Assembly (NCBI GenBank): GCA_963971305.1 | Contig: OZ020307.1 | Location: forward strand, 8,197,501-8,261,500 | Direction: 5' to 3' | Length of the DNA stretch: 64,000 nucleotides | Source: Arcuatula senhousia | Taxonomy: Eukaryota; Mollusca; Bivalvia; Mytilida; Mytilidae | Shown: positions 10,470 through 22,089 of the stretch, one piece after another | How the letters are laid out: every line of letters starts with the position of its first letter | How positions within the stretch are numbered: position 1 is the stretch's first letter | Position numbers and translations under genes: made by a program | Notes under the pieces: generated by a model | The model's input: the letters and a program-made list of their open reading frames with translations, nothing else | Databases searched by the model: none | Told to the model about the DNA's origin: nothing

Positions 10470-13400
10470 AAATGGTCAGCTCATTTAGCTCTACAAAAGA
10501 CTCCATAGGGTCTACGTTGTCAGATGACCCCTTATAGGGGTTACAGTCCTTTCAAGGCAAAAATAGTGTTTTTGGCCTATAGAATGAAAACTATTGCAGA
10601 TAGAGAAAAGCTGTGCTTGCTTAAATGGTCAGCTCATTTAGCTCTACAAAAGACTCCATAGTGTCTAAGTTGTCAGATGACCCCATATAGGGGTTACAGT
10701 CCCTTAAAGGCAAAAAATAGTGCTTTTGGCCTAAGGAATGAAAACTATTGCAGATAGAGAAAAGCTGTTGCTTGCTAAAATGTCCAGCTCATTTAGCTCC
10801 ACAAAAGCCTCCATAGTGTCGACGTTGTCAGAGGACCCCTTATAGGGGTTACAGCCCCTTTAAGGCAAAAAATAGTGTTTTTGGCCTTTAGAATGAAAAC
10901 TATTGCAGATAGAGAAAAGCTGTGCTTGCTTAAATGGTCAGCTCATTTAGCTCTACAAAAGACTCCATAGGGTCTAAGTTGTCAGATGACCCCATATAGG
11001 GATTACAGCCCCTAAAAGGCAAAAAATAGTGCTTTTGGCCTATAGAATGAAAACTATTGCAGATAGAGAAAAGCTGTTGCTTGCTTAAATGTCCAGCTCA
11101 TTTAGCTCCACAAAAGCCTTCACAGGGTCGACGTTGTCAGAGGACCCCTTATAGGGGTTACAGCCCCTTAAAGACAAAAAAATAGTGTTTTGGCCTATAG
11201 AATGAAAACTATTGCAGATAGAGAAAAGCTGTTGCTTGTTTTAATGGTCAGCTCATTTAGCTCTACAAAAGACTCCATAAGGTCTACGTTGTCAGATGAC
11301 CCCTTATAGGGGTTACAGCCCCTTTAAGGCAAAAATAGTGTTTTTGGCCTATAGAATGAAAACTATTGCAGATAGAGAAAAGCTGTTGCTTGCGTAAATG
11401 TTCAGCTCATTTAGCTCTACAAAAATCTTCATAGGGTTGAAGTTGTCACATGACCCCTTACAGGGGTTACAGCCCCTTTAAAGGTGAATAATAGTGTTTT
11501 TGCTTATTTAGAATGAAAACTAATGTAATTAGAGAAAAGCTTTTCTTGCTTAAACATTCGGCTCATTCAGATATACAAAAGCCTCCATAGGGTCGAAGTT
11601 GTCAGAGGACCGCTTATAGGGGTTACAGCCCCTTAAAGGCAAAAAATAGCGTTTTTGGCCTATAGAATGAAAACTATTGCAGAAAGAGAAAAGCTGTTGC
11701 TTGCTTAAATGTCCAGCTCATTTAGCTCCACAAAAACCTCCATAGGGTCGACATTGTCAGAGAACCCCTTATAGGGGTTACAGCCCCTAAAAGGCAAAAA
11801 ATAGTGTTTTTTGCCTATAGAATGAAAACTATTGCAGATAGAGAAAAGCTGTTGCTTGCTTAAATGGTCAGCTCATTTAGCTTTACAAAAGACTCCATAG
11901 GGTCGACGTTGTCAGAGGACCCCTTATAGGGGTTACAGCCCCTTTAAGGCAAAAATAGTGTTATTGGCCTATAGAATGAAAACTATTGCAGATAGAGAAA
12001 AGCTGTGCTTGCTTAAATGGTCAGCTCATTTAGCTCTACAAAAGACTCCATAGGGTCTAGGTTGTCAGATGACCCCATATAGGGGTTACAGCCCCTTAAA
12101 GGCTAAAAATAGTGTTTTTGGCCTATAAAATGAAAACTATTGCAGATAGAGAAAAGCTGTGGCTTGCTTAAATGTCCAGCTTATTAAGCTCCACAAAAAC
12201 CTCCATAGGGTCGACGTTGTCAGAGGACCCCTTATAGGGGTTACAACCCCTAAAAGGCAAAAAATAGTGTTTTTGGCCTATAGAATGAAAACTATTGCAG
12301 ATAGAGAAAAGCTGTTACTTGCTCAAATGGTCAGCTCATTTAGCTTTACAAAAGACTCCATAGGGTCTCAGTTGTCAGATGACCCCATATAGGGGTTACA
12401 GCCTCTTAAAAGCAAAAAATAGTGTTTTTGGCCTATAGAATGAAAACTATTGCAGATAGAGAAAAGCTGTTGCTTGCTTAAATGTCCAGTTCATTTAGCT
12501 CCACAAAAGACTCCATAGGGTCTAAGTTGTCAGATGACCCCATATAGGGGTTACAGCCACTTAAAGGCAAAAAATAGTGCTTTTGGCCTATAGAATGAAA
12601 ACTATTGCAGATAGAGAAAAGCTGTTGCTTGCTTAAATGTCCTGCTCATTTAGCTCCACAAAAGCCTTCACAGGATCGACGTTGTCAGAGGACCCCTTAT
12701 AGGGGTTACAGCCCCTTAAAGACAAAAAATAGTGTTTTGGCCTATAGAATGAAAACTATTGCAGATAGAGAAAAGCTGTTGCTTGTTTAAATGGTCAGCT
12801 CATTTAGCTCTACAAAAGACTCCATAGGGTCTACGTTGTCAGATGACCCCTTATAGGGGTTACAGTCCTTTCAAGGCAAAAATAGTGTTTTTGGCCTATA
12901 GAATGAAAACTATTGCAGATAGAGAAAAGCTGTGCTTGCTTAAATGGTCAGCTCATTTAGCTCTTCAAAAGACTCCATAGGGTCTAAGTTGTCAGATGAC
13001 CCCATATAGGGGTTACAGCCTCTTAAAGGCAAAAAATAGTGTTTTTGGCCTATAGAATGAAAACTATTGCAAATAGAGAAAAGCTGTTGCTTGCTTAAAT
13101 GTCCAGCTCATTTAGCTCCACAAAAGCCTCCATAGGGTCGACGTTGTCAGAGGACCCCTTATAGGGGTTACAGCCCCTTAAAGCAAAAAATAGTGTTTTT
13201 GGCCTATAGAATGAAAACTATTGCAGATTGAGAAAAGCTGTGCTTGCTTAAATGGTCAGCTCATTTAGCTCTACAAAAGACTCCATAGGGTCTAAGTTGT
13301 CAGATGACCCCATATAGGGGTTACAGCCCCTTAAAGGCAAACAATAGTGCTTTTGGCCAAAGGAATGAAAACTATTGCAGATAGAGAAAAGCTGTTGCTT

Positions 13401-14130
13401 GCTTAAATGTCCAGCTCATTTAGCTCCACAAAAGCCTTCACAGGGTGGACGTTGTCAGAGGACCCCTTATAGGGGTTACAGCCCCTTAAAGACAAAAAAA
13501 TAGTGTTTTGGCCTATAGAATGAAAACTATTGCAGATAGAGAAAAGCTGTTGCTTGTTTTAATGGTCAGCTCATTTAGCTCTACAAAAGACTCCATAGGG
13601 TCTACGTTGTCAGATGAGCCCTTATAGGGGTTACAGCCCCTTTAAGGCAAAAATAGTGTTTTTGGCCTATAGAATGAAAACTATTGCAGATAGAGAAAAG
13701 CTGTTGCTTGTGTAAATGTTCAGCTCATTTAGCTCTACAAAAATCTTCATAGGGTTGAAGTTGTCACATGACCCCTTACAGGGGTTACAGCCCCTTTAAA
13801 GGTGAATAATAGTGTTTTTGCTTATTTAGAATGAAAACTAATGTAATTAGAGAAAAGCTTTTCTTGCTTAAACATTCGGCTCATTTAGATATACAAAAGC
13901 CTCCATAGGGTCGAAGTTGTCAGAGGACCGCTTATAGGGGTTACAGCCCCTTAAAGGCAAAAAATAGTGTTTTTGGCCTATAGAATGAAAACTATTGCAG
14001 ATAGAGAAAAGCTGTTGCTTGCTTAAATGTCCAGCTCATTTAGCTCCACAAAAACCTCCATAGGGTCGACATTGTCAGAGAACCCCTTATAGGGGTTACA
14101 GCCCCTAAAAGGCAAAAAATAGTGTTTTTT

Positions 14131-15366
14131 GCCTATAGAATGAAAACTATTGCAGATAGAGAAAAGCTGTGCTTGCTTAAATGGTCAGCTCATTTAGCTC
14201 TACAAAAGACTCCATAGGGTCTAGGTTGTCAGATGACCCCTTATAGTAGTTACAGTCCCTTAAAGGCAAAAATAGTATTTTTGGCCTACAGAATGAAAAC
14301 TATTGCAGATAGAGAAAAGCTGTTGCTTGCTTAAATGTCCAGCTCATTTAGCTCCACAAAAGCCTTCATAGGGTCGACGTTGTCAGAGGACCCCTTATAG
14401 GGGTTACAGCCCCTTTAAGGCAAAAAATAGTGTTTTTGGCCTATAGAATGAAAACTATTGCAGATAGAGAAAAGCTGTTGCTTGCTTAAATGTCCAGCTC
14501 ATTTAGCTCTACAAAAGCCTCCATAGGGTCGACGTTGTCAGAGGACCCCTTATAGGGGTTACAGCCCCTTAAAGGCAAAAAATAGTGTTTTTGGTCCATA
14601 GAATGAAAATTATTGCAGATAGAAAAAAGCTGTTGCTTGCTTGAATGGTCAGCTCATTTAGCTCTACAAAAGACTCCATAGGGTCAAAGTTGTCAGATGA
14701 CCCCTTATAGGGGTTACAGCCCCTAAAAGGCAAAAAATAGTGTTTTTTGCCTATAGAATGAAAACTATTGCAGATAGAGAAAAGCTGTGCTTGCTTAAAT
14801 GGTCAGCTCATTTAGCTCTACAAAAGACTCCCTAGGGTCTAGGTTGTCAGATGACCCCTTATAGTAGTTACAGTCCCTTAAAGGCAAAAATAGTATTTTT
14901 GGCCTACAGAATGAAAACTATTGCAGATAGAGAAAAGCTGTTGCTTGCTTAAATGTCCAGCTCATTTAGCTCCACAAAAGCCTTCATAGGGTCGACGTTG
15001 TCAGAGGACCCCTTATAGGGGTTACAGCCCCTTTAAGGCAAAAAATAGTGTTTTTGGCCTATAGAATGAAAACTATTGCAGATAGAGAAAAGCTGTTGCT
15101 TGCTTAAATGTCCAGCTCATTTAGCTCTACAAAAGCCTCCATAGGGTCGACGTTGTCAGAGGACCCCTTATAGGGGTTACAGCCCCTTAAAGGCAAAAAG
15201 AGTATTTTTGGTCCATAGAATGAAAACTATTGCAGATAGAGAAAAGCTGTTGCTTGCTTAAATGTCCAGCTCATTTAGCTCCACAAAAGCCTCCATAGGG
15301 TCGACGTTGTCAGAGGACCCCTTATAGGGGTTACAGCCTCTTTAAGGCAAAAAATAGTGGTTTTGG
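14131..15366 (+). repeat. Four-monomer block (618 bp) in direct duplication
   Basis: The marker variants 'ggtctaggttgtcag', 'cttatagtagttacagtccc' and 'tatttttggcctaca' at about 14220-14290 recur at about 14838-14905, an offset of about 618 bp (four monomers). Flanking units also match closely, pointing to a separate recent block duplication. A neighbouring pair at about 16237 and 16393 shows a single-unit duplication. Confidence 0.6.
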
Positions 15367-18292
15367 CCTATAGAATGAAAACTATTGCAGATAGAGAAAA
15401 GCTGTTGCTTGCTCAAATGGTCAGCTCATTTAGCTCTACAAAAGACTCCATAGGGTCTAAGTTGTCAGATGACCCCATATAGGGGTTACAACCCCTTAAA
15501 AGGCAAAAAATAGTGTTTTTGGCCTATAGAATGAAAACTATTGCAGATAGAGAAAAGCTGTTGCTTGCTTAAATGTCCAGCTCATTTAGCTCCACAAAAA
15601 CCTCCATAGGGTCGACGTTGTCAGAGGACCCCTTATAGGGGTTACAGCCCCTAAAAGGCAAAAAAAAGTGTTTTTGGCCTATAGAATGAAAATTATTGCA
15701 GATAGAGAAAAGCTGTGCTTGCTTAAATGGTCAGCTCATTTAGCTCTACAAAAGACTCCATAGGGTCTAAGTTGTCAGATGACCCCATATAGGGGTTACA
15801 GCCCCTAAAAGGCAAAAAATAGTGCTTTTGGCCTATAGAATGAAAACTATTGCAGATAGAGAAAAGCTGTTGCTTGCTTAAATGTCCAGCTCATTTAGCT
15901 CTACAAAAGCCTCCATAGGGTCGACGTTGTCAGAGGACTCCTTATAGGGGTTACAGCCCCTTAAAGGCAAAAAATAGTGTTTTTGGTCCATAGAATGAAA
16001 ACTATTGCAGATAGAAAAAAGCTGTTGCTTGCTTAAATGGTCAGCTCATTTAGCTCTACAAAAGACTCCATAGGGTCTAAGTTGTCAGATGACCCCTTAT
16101 AGTAGTTACAGCCGCCTAAAGGCAAAAATAGTGTTTTTGGTCCATAGAATGAAAACTATTGTAGATACAGATAAGCTGTTGCTTGCGTGAATGTCCAGCT
16201 CATTTAGCTCCAGTAAAGCCTCCATAGGGTCGACGTTTACAGAGGACCCCTTTTAGGGGTTACACTCCTTTCAAGGCAAAAATAGTGTTTTTGGCCTATA
16301 GAATGAAAACTGTTGCAGATAGAGAACAGCTGTTGCTTGCTTAAATGTTCAGCTCATTAAGCTCTACAAAAGTTTTCATAGGGTCGACGTTGTCAGAGGA
16401 CCCCTTTTAGGGGTTACACTCCTTTCAAGACAAAAATAGTGTTTTTGGCCTATAGAATGAAAACTGTTGCAGATAGAGAACAGCTGTTGCTTGCTTAAAT
16501 GTTCAGCTCATTAAGCTCTACAAAAGTTTTCATAGGGTCAAAGTTGTCACATGACCCCTTCTAGTAGTTACAGCCCCTTAAAGGCAAAAATAGTGTTTTT
16601 GGTCCATAGAATGAAAACTATTGCAGATAGAGAAACGCTGTTGCTTGCTTAAATGTCCAGCTCATTTAGCTCCACAAAAGCCTCCATAGGGTCGACTTTG
16701 TCAGAGGACCCCTTATAGGGGTTACAGCCTCTTTAAGGCAAAAAATAGTGTTTTTGGCCTATAGAATGAAAACTATTGCAGATAGAGAAAAGCTGTTAAT
16801 TGCTTAAATGGTCAGCTCATTTAGCTCTACAAAAGACTCCATAGGGTTTAAGTTGTCAGATGACCCCATATAGGGGTTACAGCCCCCTAAAGGCAAAAAA
16901 TAGTGCTTTTGGCCTATAGAATGAAAACGATTGCAGATAGAGAAAAGCTGCTGCTTGCTTAAATGTCCAGCTCATTTAGCTCCACAAAAGCCTCCATAGG
17001 GTCGACGTTGTCAGAGGACCCCTTATAGGGGTTACAGCCCCTTAAAGGCAAAAAATGGTGCTTTTGGTCCATAGAATGAAAACTATTGCAGATAGAAAAA
17101 AGCTATTGCTTGCTTAAATGGTCAGCTGATTTCGCTCTACAAAAGACTCCATAGGGTCTAAGTTGTCAGATGACCCCTTATAGTGGTTACAGTCCTTTCA
17201 AGGCAAAATTAGTGTTTTTGGCCTATAGAATGAAAACTGTTGCAGATAGAGAACAGCTGTTGCTTGCTTAAATGTTCAGCTCATTAAGCTCTACAAAAGT
17301 TTTCATAGGGTCAAAGTTGTCAGATGACCCCTTATAGTAGTTACAGCCCCTTAAAGGCAAAAATAGTGTTTTTGGTCCATAGAATGAAAACTATTGCAGA
17401 TAGAGAAAAGCTGTTGCTTTCGTGAATGTTCAGCTCATTTAGCTCTACAAAAATCTTCATAGGGTCGAAGTTGTCACATGACTTCTTATAGGGGTTACAG
17501 CCCTTTTAAAGGTGAATAATAGTGTTTTTGCTTATTTAGAATGAAAACTAATGCAGATAAAGAAAAGCTTTTTTTGCTTAAACATTCAGCTCATTTAGCT
17601 CTACAAAAGCCTCCATAGGGTCTAAGTTGTCAGATGACCCCATATAGGGTTTACAGCCCCTTAAAGGCAAAAAATAGTGTTTTTGGCCTATAAAATGAAA
17701 ACTATTGCAGATAGAGGAAAGCTGTTGCTTGCTTAAATGGTCAGCTCATTTAGCTCTACAAAAGTCTCCATAGGGTCCAAGTTGTCAGATGACCCCTTAT
17801 AGAGGTTACAGCCCCTTAAATGCAAAACATAGTTTTTTTGGCCTATAGAATGAAAACTGATGGAGATAGAGAAAAGCTGTTGCTTGCTTAAATGTTCAGC
17901 TAATTAAGCTCTACAAAAGTCTTCATAGGATCGAAAATGTCAGATGACCCCTTATAGGGGTTACAGCCCCTTAAAGGCAAAAAAAATGTTTTTGGCCTAT
18001 AGAATGAAAACTATTGCAGGTAGAGAAAAGCTGTTGCTTGCGTAAATGTTCAGCTCATTTAGCTCTACAAAAGTCTCCATAGGGTTGAAGTTGTCACATG
18101 ACCCCTTATAGGGGTTACAGCCCCTTTAAAGGTAAATAATAGTGTTTTTTTTGCTTATTTAGAATGAAAACTGATGCAGATATAGAAAGGCTTTTCTTGC
18201 TTAAACATTCAGCTCCTTTAGCTATACAAAAGCCTTCATAGGGTTGACATCAAGACCAAGTGAGCGATTCAGGCACCTGGGAGCCTCTTGTT

Positions 18293-19015
18293 TTTCTTTC
18301 AAAACTCCAATCAGTACCTCCTCGTGGTGGAAGACGGACCCTGCATCCATCGACAACAAAGGATATTATGGAGTAACTAACACTGGCGGTGGTGTGTCAT
18401 TGGCAGGACGACCCATGGCACATAGCGAGTCTTTGCCTTTATAGGTTAAGTCGCTGTAGAGGCTCTTTAGCCTAAAGTCACGACTATAAAAACTCATCAG
18501 GTACATTGTTTTCTTGCTTATTTAGATCATGTGAACATATTCTTTCAAATAAATGCAATTTTATACATTTTAATTACTTTTGGACAGAGGAGCAAACCCC
18601 CTTAAAAGTAATTTTTTTACAGGAAATAGTTCTGTCTTTCGCATGGGATTGGCATAAGACTGCTTTGAATGTTTAAGTCCATTAAAAATAATTATCAAGA
18701 AATTCATAAAACTTTGTATATCAATTCTTAATGTTCCAATAATTCTTATTTCGAAAAGAAGATTACAAAGCAAAACAATGTATTTATATTTTAACTGCAA
18801 AATCCTGAAGATTGCGAAAATCTGACCAAAAGTCTGAGCCAAACCTATTGGTCGATATCCTCTGTGCTGGGTTTTTGGTACTTTTCTTTCAATACTTTTT
18901 ATTTTCGACATTCCTATGTTTTGATTCAAATGGTGCTGATAAGGGTTTTTCATTCCGCTTTGGTGTCATTCGCATACTAAGAAACTGTCCTTACCGATCA
19001 ACTTTATTTTGAAAT
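18293..19015. repeat. Unassigned segment plus a dispersed repeat (minus orientation)
   Basis: 18293-18525 is more complex sequence ('cctcctcgtggtggaagacggacc'), open for 66 codons from 18244 but straddling the F1 end, so I do not call a gene. From about 18850 to 18950 the minus strand carries a repeat with 'gaatcaaaacatrgga' and 'gaggatatcgacc' words that also occurs on the plus strand at about 21155-21275 and 25280-25400. A minus-strand ORF of 127 codons (18570-18953) overlaps that repeat and has no domain. Confidence 0.4.
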
Positions 19016-19527
19016 TAAAACCGCGTTTTAGTATTCAATCCTTATTTTTTTTATAAAACGGTTACACATAAAAACAACAAACATACATTATGTACTATAA
19101 AGTTGGAGCTTTGACATTTAGAACTGCAGACATCTAAACTCTCTCCGTTAGGATCTCTTTTGTTGCATTCTTTAGTGATTCCTTTAAAAAAGAGAAAATG
19201 CAATCCTATTTTCGAGGTAGAATAAAAACAAACTCAATATTTGTTGTCTAATAACAGAATTTCTAAATTTGCAATAGTTCTGACTCGGGATAGGCGTTTG
19301 ATTTATAGTGTTGTAGAAATGAAGGGCTTAACCAGGCATATTGTTCCAAACCTCGCTAATCTGTTGCAGTTTAAAGATCCAGTAGTATTAAGATTAAGTG
19401 GTCGTTGGTGTTAACATGGGAAATAAAAGTAAAAAACACAAACATGAAGTTGAGTATACTCGCTAAGATATGTAAAGAAATGATATGCAATTTTATCAGA
19501 TATGTAGCTGAAACATTTCCAACCTAC
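19016..19527. other. Intron sequence, nothing recognised
   Basis: AT-rich, with no repeat family or exon that I can support. Confidence 0.4.
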
Positions 19528-19716
19528 CTTTTGGGTTGATGTTTCTACTGAACTTGATCTTTGCACCAACCCAGAACACCCCTGATGTATAATTCAGTGT
19601 AATGTTATCTGTCGGGCTTTTTTCGCTGAACTGGGACCCAAACAAATCACAGTATGATGGTATATCATGGAATGTTGTTGTGTGGTTTGTCAGGTATGTG
19701 TCATCATCCTGGAAAT
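19528..19716 (-). CDS. CTLD N-half exon (second copy of type A)
   Basis: A 189-nt minus-strand exon, phase 1 on both sides. The acceptor is TTTTTCCCTAG|AT and the donor AAAAG|GTAGGT. It encodes 63 codons containing FHDIPSYCDLFGSQF and SGVFWVGAKIKF. The aromatic-Trp-Val-Gly core matches the conserved WIG region of C-type lectin-like domains. Two or three NxT/S sequons (NHT, NIT, NYT) fit a secreted or surface protein. By my count it differs from the exon at 53112-53300 at 13 of 64 residues, so the two arose by a fairly recent exon or module duplication. No stop or frameshift is present, so I judge it a live coding exon. Confidence 0.74.
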
Positions 19717-20100
19717 CTAGGGAAAAACACACAAAAAATATGCGTTACTTTCAGGTTTACTAGTATAAACAAGAGAGTCGTGAAAATGGTCGTGAATAAT
19801 TTCATTCCAGATCATGAACCAAGTTTTTTTTGTAAAAATTGGCAGGTTGTTTTTTTTTTATTTTACGTTTCATATATCAAATTCAATATATAAAAATATG
19901 TCTGCATTAGGATAAAGAATATGAAAGTTATTTTTATCAATATTAAAAGGTCTTTTAATACTGTTTAAATGTATAATAATTGTGTTACAGAATGTGGGTC
20001 ATTCTAAATGAAATATGTTTATTTGAATTCATGAAATTCTAATTTGTATATTTACAAAGTGTTACAAGATCGAGAACTTGTGGATTTTTTTCAACGTGAT
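19717..20100. other. Intron sequence, nothing recognised
   Basis: AT-rich. The plus-strand ORF at 19654-19893 is the shadow of the exon plus low-complexity intron. Confidence 0.4.
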
Positions 20101-20199
20101 TTTATGGGCATAGGATCTGTAAGCAGCTAGTCAAGGGCATGGTTTGCACAGAATGCTACTTAATTGGTAACCTGACAAAACAATATAAAGGTAGACAAC

Positions 20200-20692
20200 C
20201 AAATGAACCATAATGTTTAGATCTTTATGTGTTTACCCATGTGCAATTTAAAATTTTTCAAATATCTCGTATAGTTTTCAAAATATTGATCTAAAAATGC
20301 GCAAAAATTGTCAAACAAATCAAGAAAGGACAATAATTCCTAAAACAATTGTCGGATCTTCTTCAAAATTTCAGGGCAGGTAGATCATGATGAGCTGATC
20401 ACTTTAACCTTTATGCCAGAATTTTGATATTTGTTAGTTTTTAAGTAATTTGCAAAAAACTGCAATTTACCCTTATGTTCTATTTTTAGCCATGACGGCC
20501 ATGTTTATTTTTGTCGAATCAAAATTTCGAACGACAGTTTTGTAGAGGACATACTACAAGAGTTTCTTAAAATTTTGCCAAGCGGTTTCAGAGAAGAATA
20601 TTTTTGAGAAGTTGAACGGACAGACGACGGACGCCAAGCGATGGCAATACTGGCAATAGCTCACATGGCCTTCGGCCTTTGGGAGCTTAAAA
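20200..20692 (-). mobile_element. F1 copy, minus strand, 3' truncated
   Basis: Minus-oriented F1 core words ('ttcaaatatct', 'caataattcctaaaac', 'ggatcttcttcaaaatttcagggcaggtagatc', 'ttctatttttagcc.tgacggccatg') run into the CGACGGACGCC microsatellite remnant. They end in the F1 5' hairpin at about 20654-20692 (AGCTCACATGGCC facing GGCCTTTGGGAGCT). The 3' end is missing. Confidence 0.65.
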
Positions 20693-21098
20693 CCGCGAAA
20701 ATTGCAACTGCGAAAATTGCCAGTTTTGGCGATCAAGGGGAAATAACTCCTTTAAAGATTCGTCCTACAATTTTGTTTGTAGAGCTTTTGATGCTGAAGG
20801 AGGTAGGTTGCTTCGGATTTTCTTAATCTTATACTTTTCGAGCTATAAGCCAAAAACTATGGTTTGATCTCGTATTCTATTTTAGTAAATGCGGCCATGT
20901 TGGTCGGTCAGCGTGCATAAATTTCACAACTTTGCAGAAGACATCATAAAGACCAAGTGTACAAAGTTTGAAATCGATCCCTTTATTAGTTTTAGAGAAG
21001 ATCTTTGAAGAAAAGTTATCGGACGACTAAAGAGGGACGGACAACGGACACCGATGATAATAGCTCACCTGGCCCGAAGGGTCATGTAAGCTAAAAAC
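20693..21098 (-). mobile_element. F1-related copy, minus strand, partial
   Basis: A second F1-type segment with a different core ('gcttttgatgctgaagg', 'cggccatgttggtcggtcagcgtgc', 'tagagaagatctttgaagaa'), then GGACGGACAACGGAC and the 5' hairpin AGCTCACCTGGCCCGAAGGG ending about 21098. The same core subfamily is seen at 55650-55960 and 59150-59330. Confidence 0.6.
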
Positions 21099-21129
21099 GG
21101 TTAATTCGCTTCTGCTTTATATTAATTTT

Positions 21130-21300
21130 TCAAGAAGTAACATGTCATCAGCAGCTTTTGAATCAAAAGATCGGAAGATCGAAAACCAACAAAATGAAGG
21201 AAAAGATCTCAAACCCAAAACGTGAAACAGGGGGGGGTGGGGGGGTCAAATCCAGCATCGAGGATATCCATCATGTGCAATTAAATAAAAAAACATTCAC
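21130..21300 (+). repeat. Dispersed repeat with G-run
   Basis: Shares 'gaatcaaaa..ggaa' and 'ccagcatcgaggatatc' words with the segments at 25280-25400 (plus) and 18850-18950 (minus). It includes a run of eight G, T, then seven G near 21230-21245, which could form a quadruplex. Confidence 0.45.
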
Positions 21301-21368
21301 AACTTTGAATTGAACAATTTTGAAAAAGTCTATAAAAAATTTCAATAATGATAATAATTTTTTTTTCA

Positions 21369-21503
21369 GATAGAAGCTTTAGTACAATTGGTCCAAAACT
21401 ATGGAATGAACTCCCCGTTAGTCTTCGTCTGTCTAAATCACTGGAAATTTTCAAATGTCAGCTTAAATCTCATTACTTAAAAGACTACTTTGCATTGTTT
21501 TAA
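21369..21503 (+). pseudogene. 3' end of a non-LTR retrotransposon ORF
   Basis: A 44-codon frame ending in TAA reads like the C-terminus of a LINE ORF2: STIGPKLWNELPVSLR, then SLEIFKCQLKSHYLKDYF. It matches in layout the tail of the CR1-like element at 36420-36515 (AVLWNKLPFDLR, then DVFKKHLKTYLF). All upstream reverse transcriptase sequence is absent, so this is a heavily 5'-truncated copy. A TTTTTTCAG tract just precedes it. Confidence 0.7.
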
Positions 21504-21953
21504 ATATTTGTATTTTGTGCACTTTGTATATATATATGTTTGTTTATGTTTGTATGTTTTGGAATATGTATAATATAAATCCAAAGTCAAAGAAACATAT
21601 AGATAAAGTAAGCCCAGTCAACCAAAGCAGAACTCTTCAACCATTTTTTCAAAACGTTTTCATATCCAACCCTGAAAATGTCATACTACCACACTTTGTC
21701 TCCTAGGTATACAAATTAATAAACAACTTTTAATTACCAACCCAACTGTTGATGACATAAAGTCCTTAAGCATTTAAAAAAAACTAAAAAATGAAATTCC
21801 AAGGCACAGACAAAATATACCTTAAGTCCATCAAAGAAAAGTCTTAACTAGTTTATACAATTTAATGAAAAAATGGTAAGAACCTGGCAACTAGAAAGTA
21901 GCCAAAAAATCAAGACATAAGGTCTTAACTATACAAGAGTTAACACTAAAGTA
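21504..21953. other. Probable LINE 3' tail and unassigned AT-rich sequence
   Basis: The first part may be the 3' untranslated tail of the preceding LINE fragment. The rest ('ccaaggcacagacaaaatatacc' and so on) is not recognised. Confidence 0.35.
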
Positions 21954-22089
21954 TGTCTCGCCTGTCGGCACCATCAGAAACAATTATTCTTTCTTACTTC
22001 CACTATATTTTGAATTTACATGGATTTTCAGTTTCTGAGATCAAAAGATGTTTATAGAACTTAAACATTGCAAATATATGCAATAAAAA

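Larger units (their letters stand above)
5820..18240 (+). repeat. ~80-copy tandem array of a 155-bp monomer (satellite-like)
   Basis: Successive AGAATGAAAACTATTGCAGA motifs start at 5921, 6077, 6231, 6386, 6540 and 6695, giving periods of 154-156 bp; the array holds roughly 80 units. Each unit reads: AATGAAAACTATTGCAGATA, a 'gctgttgcttgcttaaatg' stretch, 'cagctcatttagctc', 'cataggGTC', then the near-perfect palindrome ACCCCTTATAGGGGT and 'acagccccttaaaggc'. Two main monomer types partly alternate ('ggtcagctc..gactccatagggtctaagttgtcagatgacccc' and 'gtccagctc..gcctccatagggtcgacgttgtcagaggacccc'). A third, diverged type ('aatgtaattagag..cttttcttgcttaaacattc') occurs near 8250, 8727, 9345, 9819, 11516 and 13835, with related units near 17541 and 18170. 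Short ORFs of 60-83 codons recur only because units recur. Two minus-strand units of the same monomer occur at 55310-55640. Confidence 0.9.
5484..18292 (+). mobile_element. Giant copy of hairpin-ended repeat family F1
   Basis: The left end carries the F1 5' hairpin (AGCTCACCTGGCC at 5486-5498 facing GGCCATGTGAGCT at 5502-5514, 3-nt loop). A CGTCGTCTGT-type microsatellite follows (5529-5583), then the conserved F1 leader ('cttctcctctgaaaccactg'). The right end (18258-18292) is the F1 3' terminus: GTGAGCGATTCAGG, a short GG[C/A]xCCTGGGAGCC stem, then TCTTGTT. Ordinary F1 copies here are about 0.9-1.7 kb (for example 56134-57094 and 59545-60459). This one is 12.8 kb because its core is expanded into the 155-bp tandem array. 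It fills most of the 14.5-kb intron between the exons at 19528 and 5000. No protein is encoded, so the mover must be supplied in trans. Confidence 0.7.

Noticed and set aside
6090..12790. Families of identical 60-83-codon ORFs (for example at 6399, 8886, 9977, 12159)
   Set aside because: They span monomer borders, recur only with the monomers, and have no domain; frames break in other units.
5820..18240. Regular repeats resembling a CRISPR array
   Set aside because: Units are 155 bp and contiguous, without unique spacers, in a eukaryotic intron; this is a tandem satellite.
18570..18953. 127-codon minus-strand ORF
   Set aside because: Overlaps a dispersed repeat found elsewhere in both orientations; no domain and no splice support.
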